Shown piece after piece: positions 34,778 through 43,641 of a stretch of 64,000 nt of DNA. Location: assembly GCA_035411585.1 (NCBI GenBank), contig DAONTI010000003.1, positions 62,001-126,000 of the forward strand, in the 5' to 3' direction. A program made the translations under genes and the position numbers. The DNA is from MWDV01 sp002070715. Its GTDB lineage: Bacteria > Verrucomicrobiota > Verrucomicrobiia > Limisphaerales > MWDV01. The notes beneath the pieces were generated by a model, which saw only the letters and a list, made by a program, of their open reading frames with translations, was not told the DNA's origin and did not search any database. The number at the start of each line of letters is the position of its first letter. Position 1 is the stretch's first letter.

Positions 34778-34801
34778 GGGCCGGGCGACTCAGCCCGGCC
34801 C
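34778..34801. terminator. GC-rich hairpin between convergent genes
   Basis: GGGCCGGGC (34778-34786), loop GACTCA, GCCCGGCCC (34793-34801) is a perfect 9-bp stem. It lies between the ends of the forward aldo/keto reductase gene and the reverse symporter gene. There is no T-tract, so it may be a factor-assisted bidirectional terminator. Confidence 0.5.
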
Positions 34802-34904
34802 CAACATGAGAACTGCCCATAGATTACCCCAGAATTGCAATCCCTCCAGTCCCCAAAACTGGGGACAATGGATAACCACCGCCACCCGCCGTTTGCGCCA
34901 ACCC

Positions 34905-36278
34905 CTACGAACGCGGGGGAGTGCGCGCGGAGGAAGCCGGCCGATTGAAGAACTCCCGTTGCAAGCGGAGCAACAGCGGGATGGACGCCAGCAAGCCGAT
35001 TAAATTCGGGATCGCCATCAGCCCGTTCAAAGTATCCGCAATATCCCACACCAGGGACAACGAACCGGTGGCGCCCAGATAAACGAACCCCAGCCAGACC
35101 AGGCGGTAGGGAATCGCCGCCTTGGCGCCCAACAGATAAACGATGCCCGTCTCGCCGTAGTAACTCCAGCCCAGCACCGTCGAGAACGCAAACAGCAGCA
35201 ATCCGCCCGTAACCACCGCCGAACCAAACGTGCCGGGCAAACCGATTTCAAACGCCCGGGCCGTCAACGCCGCTCCGGTGGCGCCGCCCTCCCACGCGCC
35301 GGTCATCAAGATCACCAGCGCCGTCGCGGTGCAAATCAACAGCGTATCCACAAACACCTCAAACACCCCATACATGCCCTGGCGCACGGGATGATCGGTG
35401 TCCGCCGCGCTGTGGACCATCGGCGCGCTGCCCAAGCCGGCTTCATTCGAGAACAACCCGCGCGCGATCCCGTAACGCAGCGCCAGCATGACGGTGCTGC
35501 CGGCAAAACCGCCCACCGCCGCCGTGCCGGAAAAGGCGCCGTCAAAAATTAACCGCAGCACGTGCGGGAGTTGCGCCGCGTAAAATCCCAGAACAATCAC
35601 CGCCCCGCCCAGATACAACACCGCCATGAACGGCACCAGCCATTGGGTCACCCGCGCGATGGATTTGATGCCGCCCAGGATCACCACCCCGGTCAAAACC
35701 ACCAGCCCGATGCCGGTCAGCCACGGAGGCGTTTGGAACGTCGCGTGCAGCGCGTCGGCCACGGAATTGGCCTGCACCATGTTGCCAATGCCCAACGCCG
35801 CCAGCGCCGTCAACAGGGCGAACACGCTTCCCAACCACGGCCAGCCCAAGCCTTTCTTGAGCACGTACATCGCGCCGCCCCGCATGGCGCCCGCGGCATC
35901 CGGCTCCCGGTAATGCAGCGCCACCACAATCTCCGCATACTTGGTCGCCATCCCCAGCAGACCGGACACCCACAGCCAGAACACCGCGCCCGGCCCGCCG
36001 AGCGCGATGGCCGTGGCCACGCCGGCAATGTTGCCCACGCCAACCGTGGACGCCAGCGCCGTGGCCACCGCTTGGAACGGACGCACGTCGCCCGGTCCGC
36101 CGCCCCGCCACAGAATCTTCCCCAGCACTTCGCGCAAGGCAAAACCCAGCCGCCGAAATTGCACCGCGCCCGTGACCAGGGTTAACAACAAGCCGGTGCC
36201 CATCAACAACCCGATCATGGGCCAGCCCCAGACATAGCTGTTCACGACGCCGTTCAGCTTTTGCAGGTATTCCGTCAT
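34905..36278 (-). CDS. Sodium:alanine symporter family protein
   Basis: A 457-residue inner-membrane carrier of the AGCS family, which takes up alanine or glycine with Na+ or H+. Ten or so hydrophobic helices run the full length. Family phrases are FQAVATALASTVGVGNIAGVATAI, GPGAVFWLWVSGLLGMATKYAE, GIARGLFSNEAGLGSAPMVHSAA and STVLGWSYYGETGI. The first loop and VNSYVWGWPMIGLLMGTG match the N-terminus of the family. It is a single gene. The precise amino acid carried cannot be decided from sequence. Confidence 0.94.
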   Translation of the reverse strand: MTEYLQKLNGVVNSYVWGWPMIGLLMGTGLLLTLVTGAVQFRRLGFALREVLGKILWRGGGPGDVRPFQAVATALASTVGVGNIAGVATAIALGGPGAVFWLWVSGLLGMATKYAEIVVALHYREPDAAGAMRGGAMYVLKKGLGWPWLGSVFALLTALAALGIGNMVQANSVADALHATFQTPPWLTGIGLVVLTGVVILGGIKSIARVTQWLVPFMAVLYLGGAVIVLGFYAAQLPHVLRLIFDGAFSGTAAVGGFAGSTVMLALRYGIARGLFSNEAGLGSAPMVHSAADTDHPVRQGMYGVFEVFVDTLLICTATALVILMTGAWEGGATGAALTARAFEIGLPGTFGSAVVTGGLLLFAFSTVLGWSYYGETGIVYLLGAKAAIPYRLVWLGFVYLGATGSLSLVWDIADTLNGLMAIPNLIGLLASIPLLLRLQREFFNRPASSARTPPRS

Positions 36279-36761
36279 GATCTGGTCCGCACCCTAAAAA
36301 GACCGGGCATCCTCCGCAAGCAACGGCGTCAAAATTTTCCGCCTCCCGCCGGGCCGCCTCCAAAACCAAACCACCTGATCGAACTGTGAACCGCCGGCGT
36401 GCGACAACTGCGACCCGGGATGCTGGAAACCATCGCATAAATGCCTTGGTCCGCCGATTTCGCCGATCCACGCAGATGGGTTTGGGAAACGCCTCCGCCC
36501 CGGATGCGTGGACCGCGTTCCCGCGGCCTGCACCACCAAGGCGACCGCATTGACAACGCCCAGCGGTAAAACCGCCGCGTATTTCCGGTTGCGCTAATTA
36601 GGCGAGGTGCTACATCTACCATTGGTATGGGCCGAACAGCAACATAACGTGGTATCAGGCACTCAAAACCTGTGGGCACACGTTCGATCCACCCGGTATG
36701 CAACCAGCGCGAACGGATGACTTTTCAAAGGCGAAAAACTGCGCGTACTGAGAGGGCAGTC
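36279..36761. other. Divergent intergenic region
   Basis: About 480 bases between the symporter and lipoprotein genes, read in opposite directions. Promoters for both must be here. No gene or strong inverted repeat was recognised. The lipoprotein's Shine-Dalgarno (AGAGGG) is at its right edge. Confidence 0.45.
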
Positions 36762-37187
36762 ATGCACAGATTATCAGTTCTATTGTTAATCGCCGTGATG
36801 AGTGGCTGTTCATCTTCCAGCGTGACCATTGACGTCAAAGATAAGGAGTCGGGAAAGCCGCTCGAAGGAATTCGCATTAAGCGGTATCAGCCGGTTTCTC
36901 TAATCGAGAAAATTGTCAACCCCGTAGGCACAACGTATCATCCCTTTAATTTGGCTGAGACTATTGTCACAGATGCCAATGGGCAGGCCACCTTCCGCGA
37001 ATTAACTGCACGAGATAAATTTCAGATTTACTCCAAGGATGCACGAACGTTATTGGTGACTGCTTGGGAAAAGGAGGTTTCTTTGTCGCCTGAAACCAAT
37101 CAACCGCCCGCGCAAAAATGGGGCTACTCTGTTCGACTTGAAAGCGGCAAGGTGGAATACTCAGCATGGCCGGTCGAAGAGCAGTAG
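36762..37187 (+). CDS. Lipoprotein of unknown function
   Basis: A 141-residue lipoprotein. The ATG at 36762 has AGAGGG about seven bases upstream. The signal MHRLSVLLLIAVMSGC ends in the lipobox VMSGC, with SSSS after the Cys, so no Lol-avoidance Asp at +2. The mature part, with SVTIDVKDKESGKPLEGIRIKRYQP and TIVTDANGQATFRELTARDKF, looks like a carboxypeptidase-regulatory or transthyretin-like beta fold. No catalytic residues are visible. It is followed directly by a dispersed repeat. Confidence 0.75.
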   Translation: MHRLSVLLLIAVMSGCSSSSVTIDVKDKESGKPLEGIRIKRYQPVSLIEKIVNPVGTTYHPFNLAETIVTDANGQATFRELTARDKFQIYSKDARTLLVTAWEKEVSLSPETNQPPAQKWGYSVRLESGKVEYSAWPVEEQ

Positions 37188-37198
37188 CAACCCGCCGC

Positions 37199-37800
37199 TG
37201 TCCCGCACAAATGGTGTAAGGAATTTAGCACCGCTGATACCGTTTCCAACGTTGTTCATCAGGGCGCGGAGCGCCGCCCCGGGCAGCGGGAGCGCCGGAG
37301 GCGCGGCATCTTTGTAGGAACCGCCGGCCATCTCCCCACCAGCCCCGTCCGGGGCGGCATCTGCCCTCCTTTTGCGCCGAGGCGAAGATTGGAGGCAACG
37401 GCGATTGGGTTGTGCCTCCGGACGATGCCGCTCCTGACGGAGCTGGGAAATTATTTCCATTGGATTCTACAACGATGCCGCCCCGGACGGGGCTGGGCCT
37501 TCGCTTTGGCGGGTGGACACATTAGCAAGCGATGGCGGGACACGGGTATTGTCCTGGACAAGGCTGTTTCTGTTGGTCGAAAGCGCCAGAGGACTGGCGC
37601 AGCCCAAAAGCTGGCGCATGAACCCCGCGCGCAGACGGACGCGAAGCGTCGTGGAGTGCGGCAGTCCTCTGCCGCTTTCTGCCGCAGCGTCGGGGGAGTT
37701 GGGGAGCGCACCCGCCCCGGGTGCGGTTCGACGCGCCCCGCGTCGAACTCCGGCTCAGGCAAGCAGAGCAAAGGGTGGGATGCGTTTGAACGGTTGCCGT
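37199..37800. repeat. Cluster of dispersed GC-rich repeats left of the RHS tip
   Basis: Contains TCCCGCACAAATGGTGTAAGG followed by CTGATACCGTTTCCAA (37199-37290), repeated at 38957-39047. Further right are ATGCCGCTCCTGACGGAGCTGGG (reverse complement of a unit in copies A and B), a second unit CGCCCCGGACGGGGCTGGG, and GAAAGCGCCAGAGGA..GGCGCAG..CAAAAGCTGGCGCATGAA (37580-37625), repeated at 39066-39112. No gene is supported between 37188 and 37969. Confidence 0.8.
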
Positions 37801-37969
37801 TTCCGGCGGACGAGGCGTCCGCCGGCACACGCGCGGCGCGTATGCTCCCCAGCCCCAGTGAAGCCGTGGCGACTTTGGGGCATTCGTGCGGTTCGGGGTA
37901 TTGACAACTCATGGCGCGGCCCCCCACGCTCCGAACATGGCTCGCAACATACGCGCGCAGTATCCCGCC

Positions 37970-38419
37970 ATGATTGATGCGCCGGTAAACGCGGCGGGTG
38001 ACAGCGAAAGCGCCCGTTGCGAACACGGTCCGTTCGCGGCGCGGTTCCGTGAAACCGAGCCGCTAGCCCAGGCCAATCCGTTCCGGTTCTCGACCCAATA
38101 TCAGAACGACGGAACCGACCTACCCTGCTACGGCTATCGGTATGATCACGTGAGCATGGGGCGGTGGCCAAACAGAAACTCCATCGGGGAGCAGGGAGGC
38201 ATCAACCTGCATGGGTTCGTCGGCAACTCTCCGTTAAATGGAGTCGGTCCGTTTGGACTTTTGGAGGTTGAGACCACCCCTGAAGGGTTTGAGGTCCCCG
38301 CTTGGGGTGTGACGCAGAATTCGCGGCTGCTATGGGCTTGCGATGGGGCCAGTCGCGATTCTGACCGAACCGCTTCCGGCGGCAACGGGGCTATAATCAA
38401 TGGAGGCAATCGAATATAA
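37970..38419 (+). pseudogene. Degenerate RHS tip fragment
   Basis: The frame reads CEHGPFAARFRETEPLAQAN, PFRFSTQYQNDGTDLPCYGY and RWPNRNSIGEQGGINLHGFVGNSPLN, clearly the RHS core that precedes variable tips, but with many departures from consensus (CYGYRYDHVS for YYGYRYYN, NRNSIG for NRDPIG). No upstream RHS repeats exist; the frame before 37970 falls in repeats. The tip of about 60 residues (ETTPEGFEVPAWGVTQNSR and onwards) has no recognised motif. It overlaps the next gene by 20 bases. It looks like a displaced, decaying toxin-tip cassette. Confidence 0.7.
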
Positions 38420-38942
38420 AGCTGAAGTTTCCTATCCCAAAAGGGTTTTAGATCAGGCCGGGAAGTTCGCTTGGAGCAGGCGACCCTACCGGAGAATGGA
38501 CCTCGCTATATCCGTGCTGCTGGCTGCTAGCTGTATCTTTCCGACATCGATCGGGCAAGAAACGCGCGGTTGGCAAGCAGTTTTGGTGAGCGCGATTCTG
38601 GTTGGCTTATTTTGGTGTTTAAGGTGGTATCAATATCGAAAAACACTGGCAAAAATGCGCCAGCGATTTGCAGCTTTTCCTGACCGCAAACTGAGATTCG
38701 TGTTCACCCGCGATTCCATCGCCATTTCTTCAAAGTATTTTGAAGGGACTTTTGAAATGACGACACCCTGGAAGGCCTTCGCCGAAGTTTGGATGTCGCC
38801 CGAATTCCTTCTCCTCCTTACCGTGGAAAAGCACTACGTCTTGTTGCCGACTTCCCAGTTGGATGAGGAATGTCGGAAATTTATAATGACAAGGATTGGC
38901 GAGGAGCGGGCAGCCAACCCAAACTTCAAGCTCCGAACGTGA
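38400..38942 (+). CDS. YcxB-like membrane protein, candidate immunity protein
   Basis: A 180-residue protein with two membrane segments (MDLAISVLLAASCIFPTS and WQAVLVSAILVGLFWCLRW) and a C-terminal domain of YcxB type: RKLRFVFTRDSIAISSKYFEGTFEMTTPWKAFAEVWMSPEFLLLL and YVLLPTSQLDEECRKFIMTRI. Proteins of this type often sit next to polymorphic toxin tips, as here, so an immunity role is proposed; this is inference from position. The frame is intact although the upstream tip is degenerate. The start overlaps the tip gene. Confidence 0.75.
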   Translation: MEAIEYKAEVSYPKRVLDQAGKFAWSRRPYRRMDLAISVLLAASCIFPTSIGQETRGWQAVLVSAILVGLFWCLRWYQYRKTLAKMRQRFAAFPDRKLRFVFTRDSIAISSKYFEGTFEMTTPWKAFAEVWMSPEFLLLLTVEKHYVLLPTSQLDEECRKFIMTRIGEERAANPNFKLRT

Positions 38943-38956
38943 CCATCTGCCCGGTT

Positions 38957-39245
38957 GTCCCGCACAAACGGTGTGAGGAACCTGCGGCGCTGATACCGTT
39001 TCCAAGGTTCTTCACAGGGGCGCAGAGCGCCGCCCCGGGCAGCGGGGGTCGCCGCTGCGACTGTCGAAAGCGCCAGAGGACAGGCGCAGTCCAAAAGCTG
39101 GCGCATGAATCCTGCGGGTGGCCGTCCCCGGCCGCTTTCTGCCGCAGCGTCGGAGGGGAGTTGGGGCGTGTCCCCGTCCCGGGAGCAGTAGCGATTGGGT
39201 TGTGAGGCCAAACTATGCCGCTCCTGCCGGAGCTGGGCAATCGTT
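38957..39245. repeat. Cluster of dispersed GC-rich repeats right of the YcxB gene
   Basis: Begins with TCCCGCACAAACGGTGTGAGG and CTGATACCGTTTCCAAGG, repeating the cluster start at 37199, then GAAAGCGCCAGAGGACAGG (39066) and ATGCCGCTCCTGCCGGAGCTGGG (39220). Being in the same orientation and order as the left cluster, the two form imperfect direct repeats bracketing the RHS-tip/YcxB cassette. No gene is supported here. Confidence 0.8.
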
Positions 39246-39253
39246 CTTGCACT

Positions 39254-39889
39254 CTATTTGCCGGTTTCTTGTAACAAGCGGAAACCGTTCTGGTTGCTGG
39301 CGGTCGTCAGGAGGTATGAATCATCCACCGCCTGCAAGCACCCAAAAGCTTGGACGCCTTCAATCGCCACCACGTAAACTTCTGGCAGCGGCCATGTTTT
39401 CAGGTTCGCGGGTTGAACCAGAAGTCGCAGGGGCTTTTCGCCACACCTCAACCATCCATCGCTCTGCTCTCCCCGTGCATGCCATACAATGCGATACAAG
39501 CCGTTTGTCGGATCAGCGTAATTAAACTTTACATACGTGGACGGCGCCCGGCCCACTGGCGTTTTTCCCCACTCAACTGCGTGGCGGAAATTCAATTGCG
39601 AAGCCGCGCTGGCAATCACCAACTCATACAGCCTCACACGTTCCCCGGGTGATGCCGCCACCCACTCGACAAAGTCCGCTTGCAAGCGTTGTGCCGGCGG
39701 CAGCGGCCGTATCTCCATCGGCCCGCCAACCGCCGCCGGTATCCAGTTGGTGCCCGCTTGGAGTTTGGGCCCGGTCACCAACCAACGGTGGAAAGTCGCA
39801 CCGAGAACCCAAATGAAGCTGATCCCAGCCACCATGATGCCGGCCACGATTGGCAGAACCCGGACGAGAGTTGACGCTTTTCCACTCAT
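39254..39889 (-). CDS. Single-pass membrane protein, unknown function
   Basis: A 211-residue protein from the ATG at 39889. One membrane helix near the N-terminus (VLPIVAGIMVAGISFIWVLG) is followed by a soluble domain with PAQRLQADFVEWVAASPGER, YVKFNYADPTNGLYRIVWHA and WPLPEVYVVAIEGVQAFGCL. No family was recognised. The frame is open upstream to 40117 but that part has the look of non-coding GC-rich sequence, and the 250 bases from 39890 to 40142 hold nothing else I can support. It lies downstream of creD in the same direction. Confidence 0.55.
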   Translation of the reverse strand: MSGKASTLVRVLPIVAGIMVAGISFIWVLGATFHRWLVTGPKLQAGTNWIPAAVGGPMEIRPLPPAQRLQADFVEWVAASPGERVRLYELVIASAASQLNFRHAVEWGKTPVGRAPSTYVKFNYADPTNGLYRIVWHARGEQSDGWLRCGEKPLRLLVQPANLKTWPLPEVYVVAIEGVQAFGCLQAVDDSYLLTTASNQNGFRLLQETGK

Positions 39890-40142
39890 TAAATTAAACC
39901 GCCGCACCGCCGAGCGGAACTTGGTCTCATAGAAGTTTCCGTCGCACGCGTCATCGCGCAGGAATGGCACCGGCGGTTCGGCGAGCCAATGAACGGCCGC
40001 AGCACCCGGGAGGCTGGCGGTCGAAAAACTAATCGGCCGCCAGCCTCGGAAACAGCACGCACGCCCTTGGCGTCGCGCCGGGGCAACAGCCGGCAACGAA
40101 CCATCGGTTGAAGTCATATTGGTTGCGTTTCAGGGACCGCCG

Positions 40143-41534
40143 TCAGCCCTGGTCGCGGGCATACCAGTTGATTTTTCTTGTGACCAGGAACACCAAGGCC
40201 AGGGCGATAAACAGACCCGTCGAGCCCGCCAGCAGCGAGTAATCCTGTAATTGCAGGGTGACGTAGAGAAAACCGTAAATCCCCGTCAGCAATCCGGCCA
40301 CAATGAGCGAACGCCGCCCGCTCTTGAGGACGGCGGCACAGTAAAACCAGATCAACAGGGTCGTCGCCGCGGCCGCCGCGAGATAGGCCAGACCAAAGGC
40401 GATGAACTCGGACAAGGACAACAGGGAGAGATAAAAGAGACAAAGCGCCGCGCCAACCAGCGCGTATTGAAAGGGATGGATTCTGAGCGCGGAGAGCATC
40501 TCAAACAGAAAAAAGGCGGTGAACACCAAAGCCATGAATAAAACTCCATACTTGGTGGCCCGTTCCACCGTGCGGTAGGCGTCAATGCCGGACAGAAAGT
40601 CCACACCGAAAAGCGAATTTGCCGCTGAGCCGGCAGTCAGACCGGCGGCGGCGTCCTGGTCGGTCCATTGCTGCGCGTAGTCACGTCCATATTGCGAAAG
40701 CTGCCAGGAGGCCGCAAATCCGGCCGCGTCCACCGTGCGCTCGGAGGGGAGAAACGCCCCTTGAAAACTTGGATCGGGCCACGGAGATTTCAATTGCACC
40801 CGGTTCCGCTCCGCCACCGGCGTGAAACGGATGCCGCCGCTGCCGTTAAGCGTCAATTCCAGTTTCCATGGCACGTTCCCGGGGTTGTCCCGCCATCCGC
40901 CAATCCGGGCATGTATTCCGGAGGAAAATCCCTTGAGCTTGCTGCCAGGTTGCAGCGGGATCTGGCGATCGCCCCAACCCAACTGCAGGGTCTCGGTCAC
41001 GCCGCGCAAATCGGGAACGGCAAGTCCCACCATCGCCTCGTCCCACAAAACGTCCTGCTCCGCGATTCGGAGGCGATCGAAGTCAGGCCGGGCAAACTCG
41101 CCGGAAAGCTCCAACTCGCTTGAGTAAACGACGGCCCGGTAAATGCCGCGCCGCAGTTCCTTGGGGGTAATTTCGCCGGAGATGTTTAGCGTCGTCGGCA
41201 GAAAATAGGCGTTGGCAATGGCGGTTTCGATCACCTCCACTTTTTCCAGCCGTCCCGTCGCGAAGGTCTGCTCCTTCCACGACTTGAACGTATAGCGATA
41301 GGGAACAATGAGGACCGGGCCGATGACGCTTTGTCCCTGTCCCCAGACGGCGGTGATGCCGGCCACCGCGTCATCACGCCGCTCCCATCGCTCCCGCAGG
41401 ACGGAATGAATCATGCCCAGCGGAATCAACAGAAGCAAAACCAGCACTGTCACGCCGGCCATCTTGAAGAAGATCGCGCGTTGCTTCAGAAAATTGGAAA
41501 TGGAGGACAACATTGGAGGAGTGGTCGGGTTCAT
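40143..41534 (-). CDS. creD: Inner membrane protein CreD
   Basis: A 463-residue CreD-family protein. The N-terminal segment (FFKMAGVTVLVLLLLIPLGMI) is followed by RERWERRDDAVAGITAVWGQGQSVIGPVLIVPY, the family signature. A large external domain follows, then a C-terminal membrane bundle with FMALVFTAFFLFEMLSALRIHPFQYALVGAALCLFYLSLLSLSEF. CreD is linked to envelope stress and, in enterobacteria, to the CreBC regulon; its biochemical role is unsettled. No creBC is present. The ATG lies two bases after the stop of ispH, so they are co-transcribed and probably share the upstream palindromic operator. Confidence 0.9.
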   Translation of the reverse strand: MNPTTPPMLSSISNFLKQRAIFFKMAGVTVLVLLLLIPLGMIHSVLRERWERRDDAVAGITAVWGQGQSVIGPVLIVPYRYTFKSWKEQTFATGRLEKVEVIETAIANAYFLPTTLNISGEITPKELRRGIYRAVVYSSELELSGEFARPDFDRLRIAEQDVLWDEAMVGLAVPDLRGVTETLQLGWGDRQIPLQPGSKLKGFSSGIHARIGGWRDNPGNVPWKLELTLNGSGGIRFTPVAERNRVQLKSPWPDPSFQGAFLPSERTVDAAGFAASWQLSQYGRDYAQQWTDQDAAAGLTAGSAANSLFGVDFLSGIDAYRTVERATKYGVLFMALVFTAFFLFEMLSALRIHPFQYALVGAALCLFYLSLLSLSEFIAFGLAYLAAAAATTLLIWFYCAAVLKSGRRSLIVAGLLTGIYGFLYVTLQLQDYSLLAGSTGLFIALALVFLVTRKINWYARDQG

Positions 41535-41536
41535 GT

Positions 41537-42445
41537 TCAGATCAAGTTCGTTTCCGGTTTGCACAACACTGCGGACGATGGCCGATCCGGGGGCCGCGCC
41601 GGCTCGTGCCGCATTGCCAGGACGCGCAGCCAGTGCTCCACGCCGTCAATCACCTCATCCGGCGTGGAGGTGCCGGCGGTGACGCCCACCCGGTCGGTCG
41701 GAAAGAACCATTCCGCGCGCAAATCCGCCGCCGTCTGGACATGATGCACCCGGGCGCAATGCTGCTGGCACGTGGCGGCGAGTTCGCGCGTGTTGTTGCT
41801 CGCCGCGCCGCCGATGACAATCACGACGTCGCAACGCCGGGCAAGTGTCACCGCCGCGTGCTGACGCAGCTTGGTCGGCTGGCAGACCGTGTCCACAAAG
41901 CGCACCTCCGACCGGGGAAACCGCTGGCGCAGGCGGGCAACAAGATGCCGCGTGCGTTCGATGGGCTGCGTCGTCTGTGCCACCACGCCAAAGCGCGGGC
42001 GCTCGCGGAGTTGCGCCACGTCGTCCTCGCTCAATACGACGTCAAATTCGGCATAATCTTCCGTCAAACCACGCACTTCAACGTGGCCGCGCTGGCCAAT
42101 AACCACAGGATGAAAGCCTTCCGCGACCAGTCGGCCAAGCGCACGATGCGCCAGCTGCACCAGTGGACAGGTGGCTTCGAGGACACGGCGTCCCCCGGCC
42201 GCCGCGGCCTCCCTGGCCTTGTCCGAAGCGCCGTGGGCGGTGATCAGCACGGCGGGTGTGGTCGCCTCGGCGGGTTGTTGTGCCACGCGAATGCCACGGG
42301 CCCGCAGGCGGGCGACCACCGTCTCGTTGTGGACCAGATCGCCGAGAATGGTCAGCGGTTGTTCGGCTGATTGCTCAAGCGCGAGTGCAATGGCGTCCCG
42401 AACGCCAAAACACATGCCGAGATGTTCTGCTCGAAGGATTTTCAT
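41537..42445 (-). CDS. ispH: 4-hydroxy-3-methylbut-2-enyl diphosphate reductase
   Basis: Last enzyme of the MEP isoprenoid pathway: reduces HMBPP to IPP and DMAPP with a [4Fe-4S] cluster in the cytoplasm. About 302 residues from the ATG at 42445 (MKILRAEHLGMCFGVRDAI). The three cluster Cys lie in MCFGVRD, ATCPLVQLAHRAL and DTVCQPTKLRQ. HNETVVARLRARGI, QTTQPIERT and GGAASNNTREL are further family phrases. Upstream, at 42573-42591, is a palindrome shared with the neighbouring regulator operon. Pairing with creD suggests membrane/envelope-linked control (inference). Confidence 0.93.
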   Translation of the reverse strand: MKILRAEHLGMCFGVRDAIALALEQSAEQPLTILGDLVHNETVVARLRARGIRVAQQPAEATTPAVLITAHGASDKAREAAAAGGRRVLEATCPLVQLAHRALGRLVAEGFHPVVIGQRGHVEVRGLTEDYAEFDVVLSEDDVAQLRERPRFGVVAQTTQPIERTRHLVARLRQRFPRSEVRFVDTVCQPTKLRQHAAVTLARRCDVVIVIGGAASNNTRELAATCQQHCARVHHVQTAADLRAEWFFPTDRVGVTAGTSTPDEVIDGVEHWLRVLAMRHEPARPPDRPSSAVLCKPETNLI

Positions 42446-42572
42446 GAAATATCGGATGGAAAACCGCCAACGACCGCGCCCAAACACCAATGCCGATCGG
42501 ATTGCGGGAACCAGGCGCGGGCCGTGCGGCCGTTTGCCGTGTGCCCCGGGCGTTTGTTGGTAATCGCATATG

Positions 42573-42591
42573 CACTTTGTAATACAAAGTG
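42573..42591 (-). promoter_or_regulatory. Palindromic operator upstream of ispH-creD
   Basis: CACTTTGTAATACAAAGTG has two perfect 9-bp arms around one central base. It lies between the winged-helix regulator gene and ispH. A related site (CACTTTGCCATACAAAGC) stands before the regulator's own operon at 43623-43640. The shared half-sites point to the regulator as the likely binder. Confidence 0.7.
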
Positions 42592-42636
42592 AGAGACCGC
42601 GCGCCATTATTTATGTTCAAAGAAATCTTCAACGGG

Positions 42637-42945
42637 TCAGGGTTTCCGGGTTTGCTGGACGATTTGCTCCAGCAAGGTGATATAATCAGCAAAGGCTTTG
42701 CGGCCGGCGGCGGTCAGCGCGCAGGTCGTGAGCGGGCGTCTGTTCGGATACGATTTTGCCACCACAACGTAGCCGGCTTCCTGCAACGTCCGGATGTGCG
42801 AGGTCACGTTGCCGTCGGTCATGCCCAGCGTGTCGCGCAATTCGGTGAAGGAAAGCTCAGGCGTCGCCGCCAGCAGGGACATGATGGCCAGCCGTCCCTT
42901 CTCGTGGATGACGCGGTCGAGCTGCAGGAAGGGTTCGGGATTCAC
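42637..42945 (-). CDS. Winged-helix transcriptional regulator (MarR/ArsR-like)
   Basis: A 102-residue regulator consisting of little more than one winged helix: VIHEKGRLAIMSLLAATPELSFTELRDTLGMTDGNVTSHIRTLQEAGYVVVAKSYPNRRPLTTCALTAAGRKAFADYI. This is the 'winged helix DNA-binding domain' type that lacks ligand-binding extensions. Its start overlaps the stop of the membrane protein gene by four bases, so the pair is translationally coupled. The two CACTTTG palindromes in front of its operon and of ispH-creD are candidate operators, giving autoregulation and control of the next unit. Confidence 0.88.
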   Translation of the reverse strand: MNPEPFLQLDRVIHEKGRLAIMSLLAATPELSFTELRDTLGMTDGNVTSHIRTLQEAGYVVVAKSYPNRRPLTTCALTAAGRKAFADYITLLEQIVQQTRKP

Positions 42946-43616
42946 GGCGCCGTCTCACGCTTCTCGGTAAAATAGAGATAAATGCCGTAGGCCAGTTGCA
43001 GGCACCCGAACCACAGTCCCATAAACCAATGGCCGGTTTGCCAGCGGGCATCGGGGTGATCCTGCTGGTGCGCCACCGTAACCCAGAAAAGCAGCCCGAA
43101 ACCTCCGATGATGAAAATCCAGGCCAGCCAACGCAAACCGCGGGATGTGAAAAAACCGGCAGCGTGCAGTGCGCAGCCATAGAACACGGCCCAGATTGAG
43201 GACAAAACGATCATGAGGCCCCGGTCTTCGGCCATGCCGGTCGGCGGGTCCGCCGTTGGGGATTGGGCGCAAATGACCAGAAACCAGATCCCGACCAGCA
43301 ACCCCGCCGTCAAGCAGGGCAACAGGGCTGTCGCCACCCGCCGGGTGGGCGGCGACCAAAACGCTTCCGCGCTTTTGAGGGCTTGGCGCCGGACCAGCAC
43401 GAATGCTCCCGCCAGCCCCACCAAGGCCACGCCGCACCAGTAGCTGATGAATTTCGGTTCCGACTCAACGCGCAGGAACACCCCCACCAAGGCCGCGATG
43501 ATTCCGATCGCACCGGCAAAAGTCATCACCGGCGCCAAAGCCCGACGATAAAGCGCCGACCGTTCCATGAGAGTGCGAATGACTCGAAGATTCTCAGCCG
43601 CCCAATGCTCGCTCAT
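42942..43616 (-). CDS. Membrane protein coupled to the winged-helix regulator
   Basis: A 224-residue protein with about six hydrophobic segments (APVMTFAGAIGIIAALVGVFL, GVALVGLAGAFVLV, ALLPCLTAGLLVGIWFLVIC, MIVLSSIWAVFYGCALHAAGFF, WLAWIFIIGGFGLLFWVTVA, LWFGCLQLAYGIYLYF). The ATG at 43616 gives MSEHWAAENLRVIRTLMER. No family function is known to me. Gene pairs of a small winged-helix regulator with such a membrane protein next to creD recur in several phyla, suggesting an envelope-state sensor, which is inference. It lies directly behind one of the CACTTTG palindromes. Confidence 0.75.
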   Translation of the reverse strand: MSEHWAAENLRVIRTLMERSALYRRALAPVMTFAGAIGIIAALVGVFLRVESEPKFISYWCGVALVGLAGAFVLVRRQALKSAEAFWSPPTRRVATALLPCLTAGLLVGIWFLVICAQSPTADPPTGMAEDRGLMIVLSSIWAVFYGCALHAAGFFTSRGLRWLAWIFIIGGFGLLFWVTVAHQQDHPDARWQTGHWFMGLWFGCLQLAYGIYLYFTEKRETAP

Positions 43617-43622
43617 GACCCG

Positions 43623-43641
43623 CACTTTGCCATACAAAGCA
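43623..43641 (-). promoter_or_regulatory. Imperfect CACTTTG palindrome before the regulator operon
   Basis: CACTTTGCCATACAAAGCA has the same half-sites (CACTTTG, ACAAAG) and near-identical spacing as the site at 42573-42591. It is only seven bases from the ATG of the membrane protein gene, and a TTGACG lies just upstream on the reverse strand, so a bound protein would block transcription start. Confidence 0.6.

Noticed and set aside
37199..39245. Repeat clusters considered as a CRISPR array
   Set aside because: Units differ in length and orientation, spacing is irregular and no cas gene is present.
41513..42370. 285-codon open frame on the forward strand
   Set aside because: Antisense to ispH; no motif.
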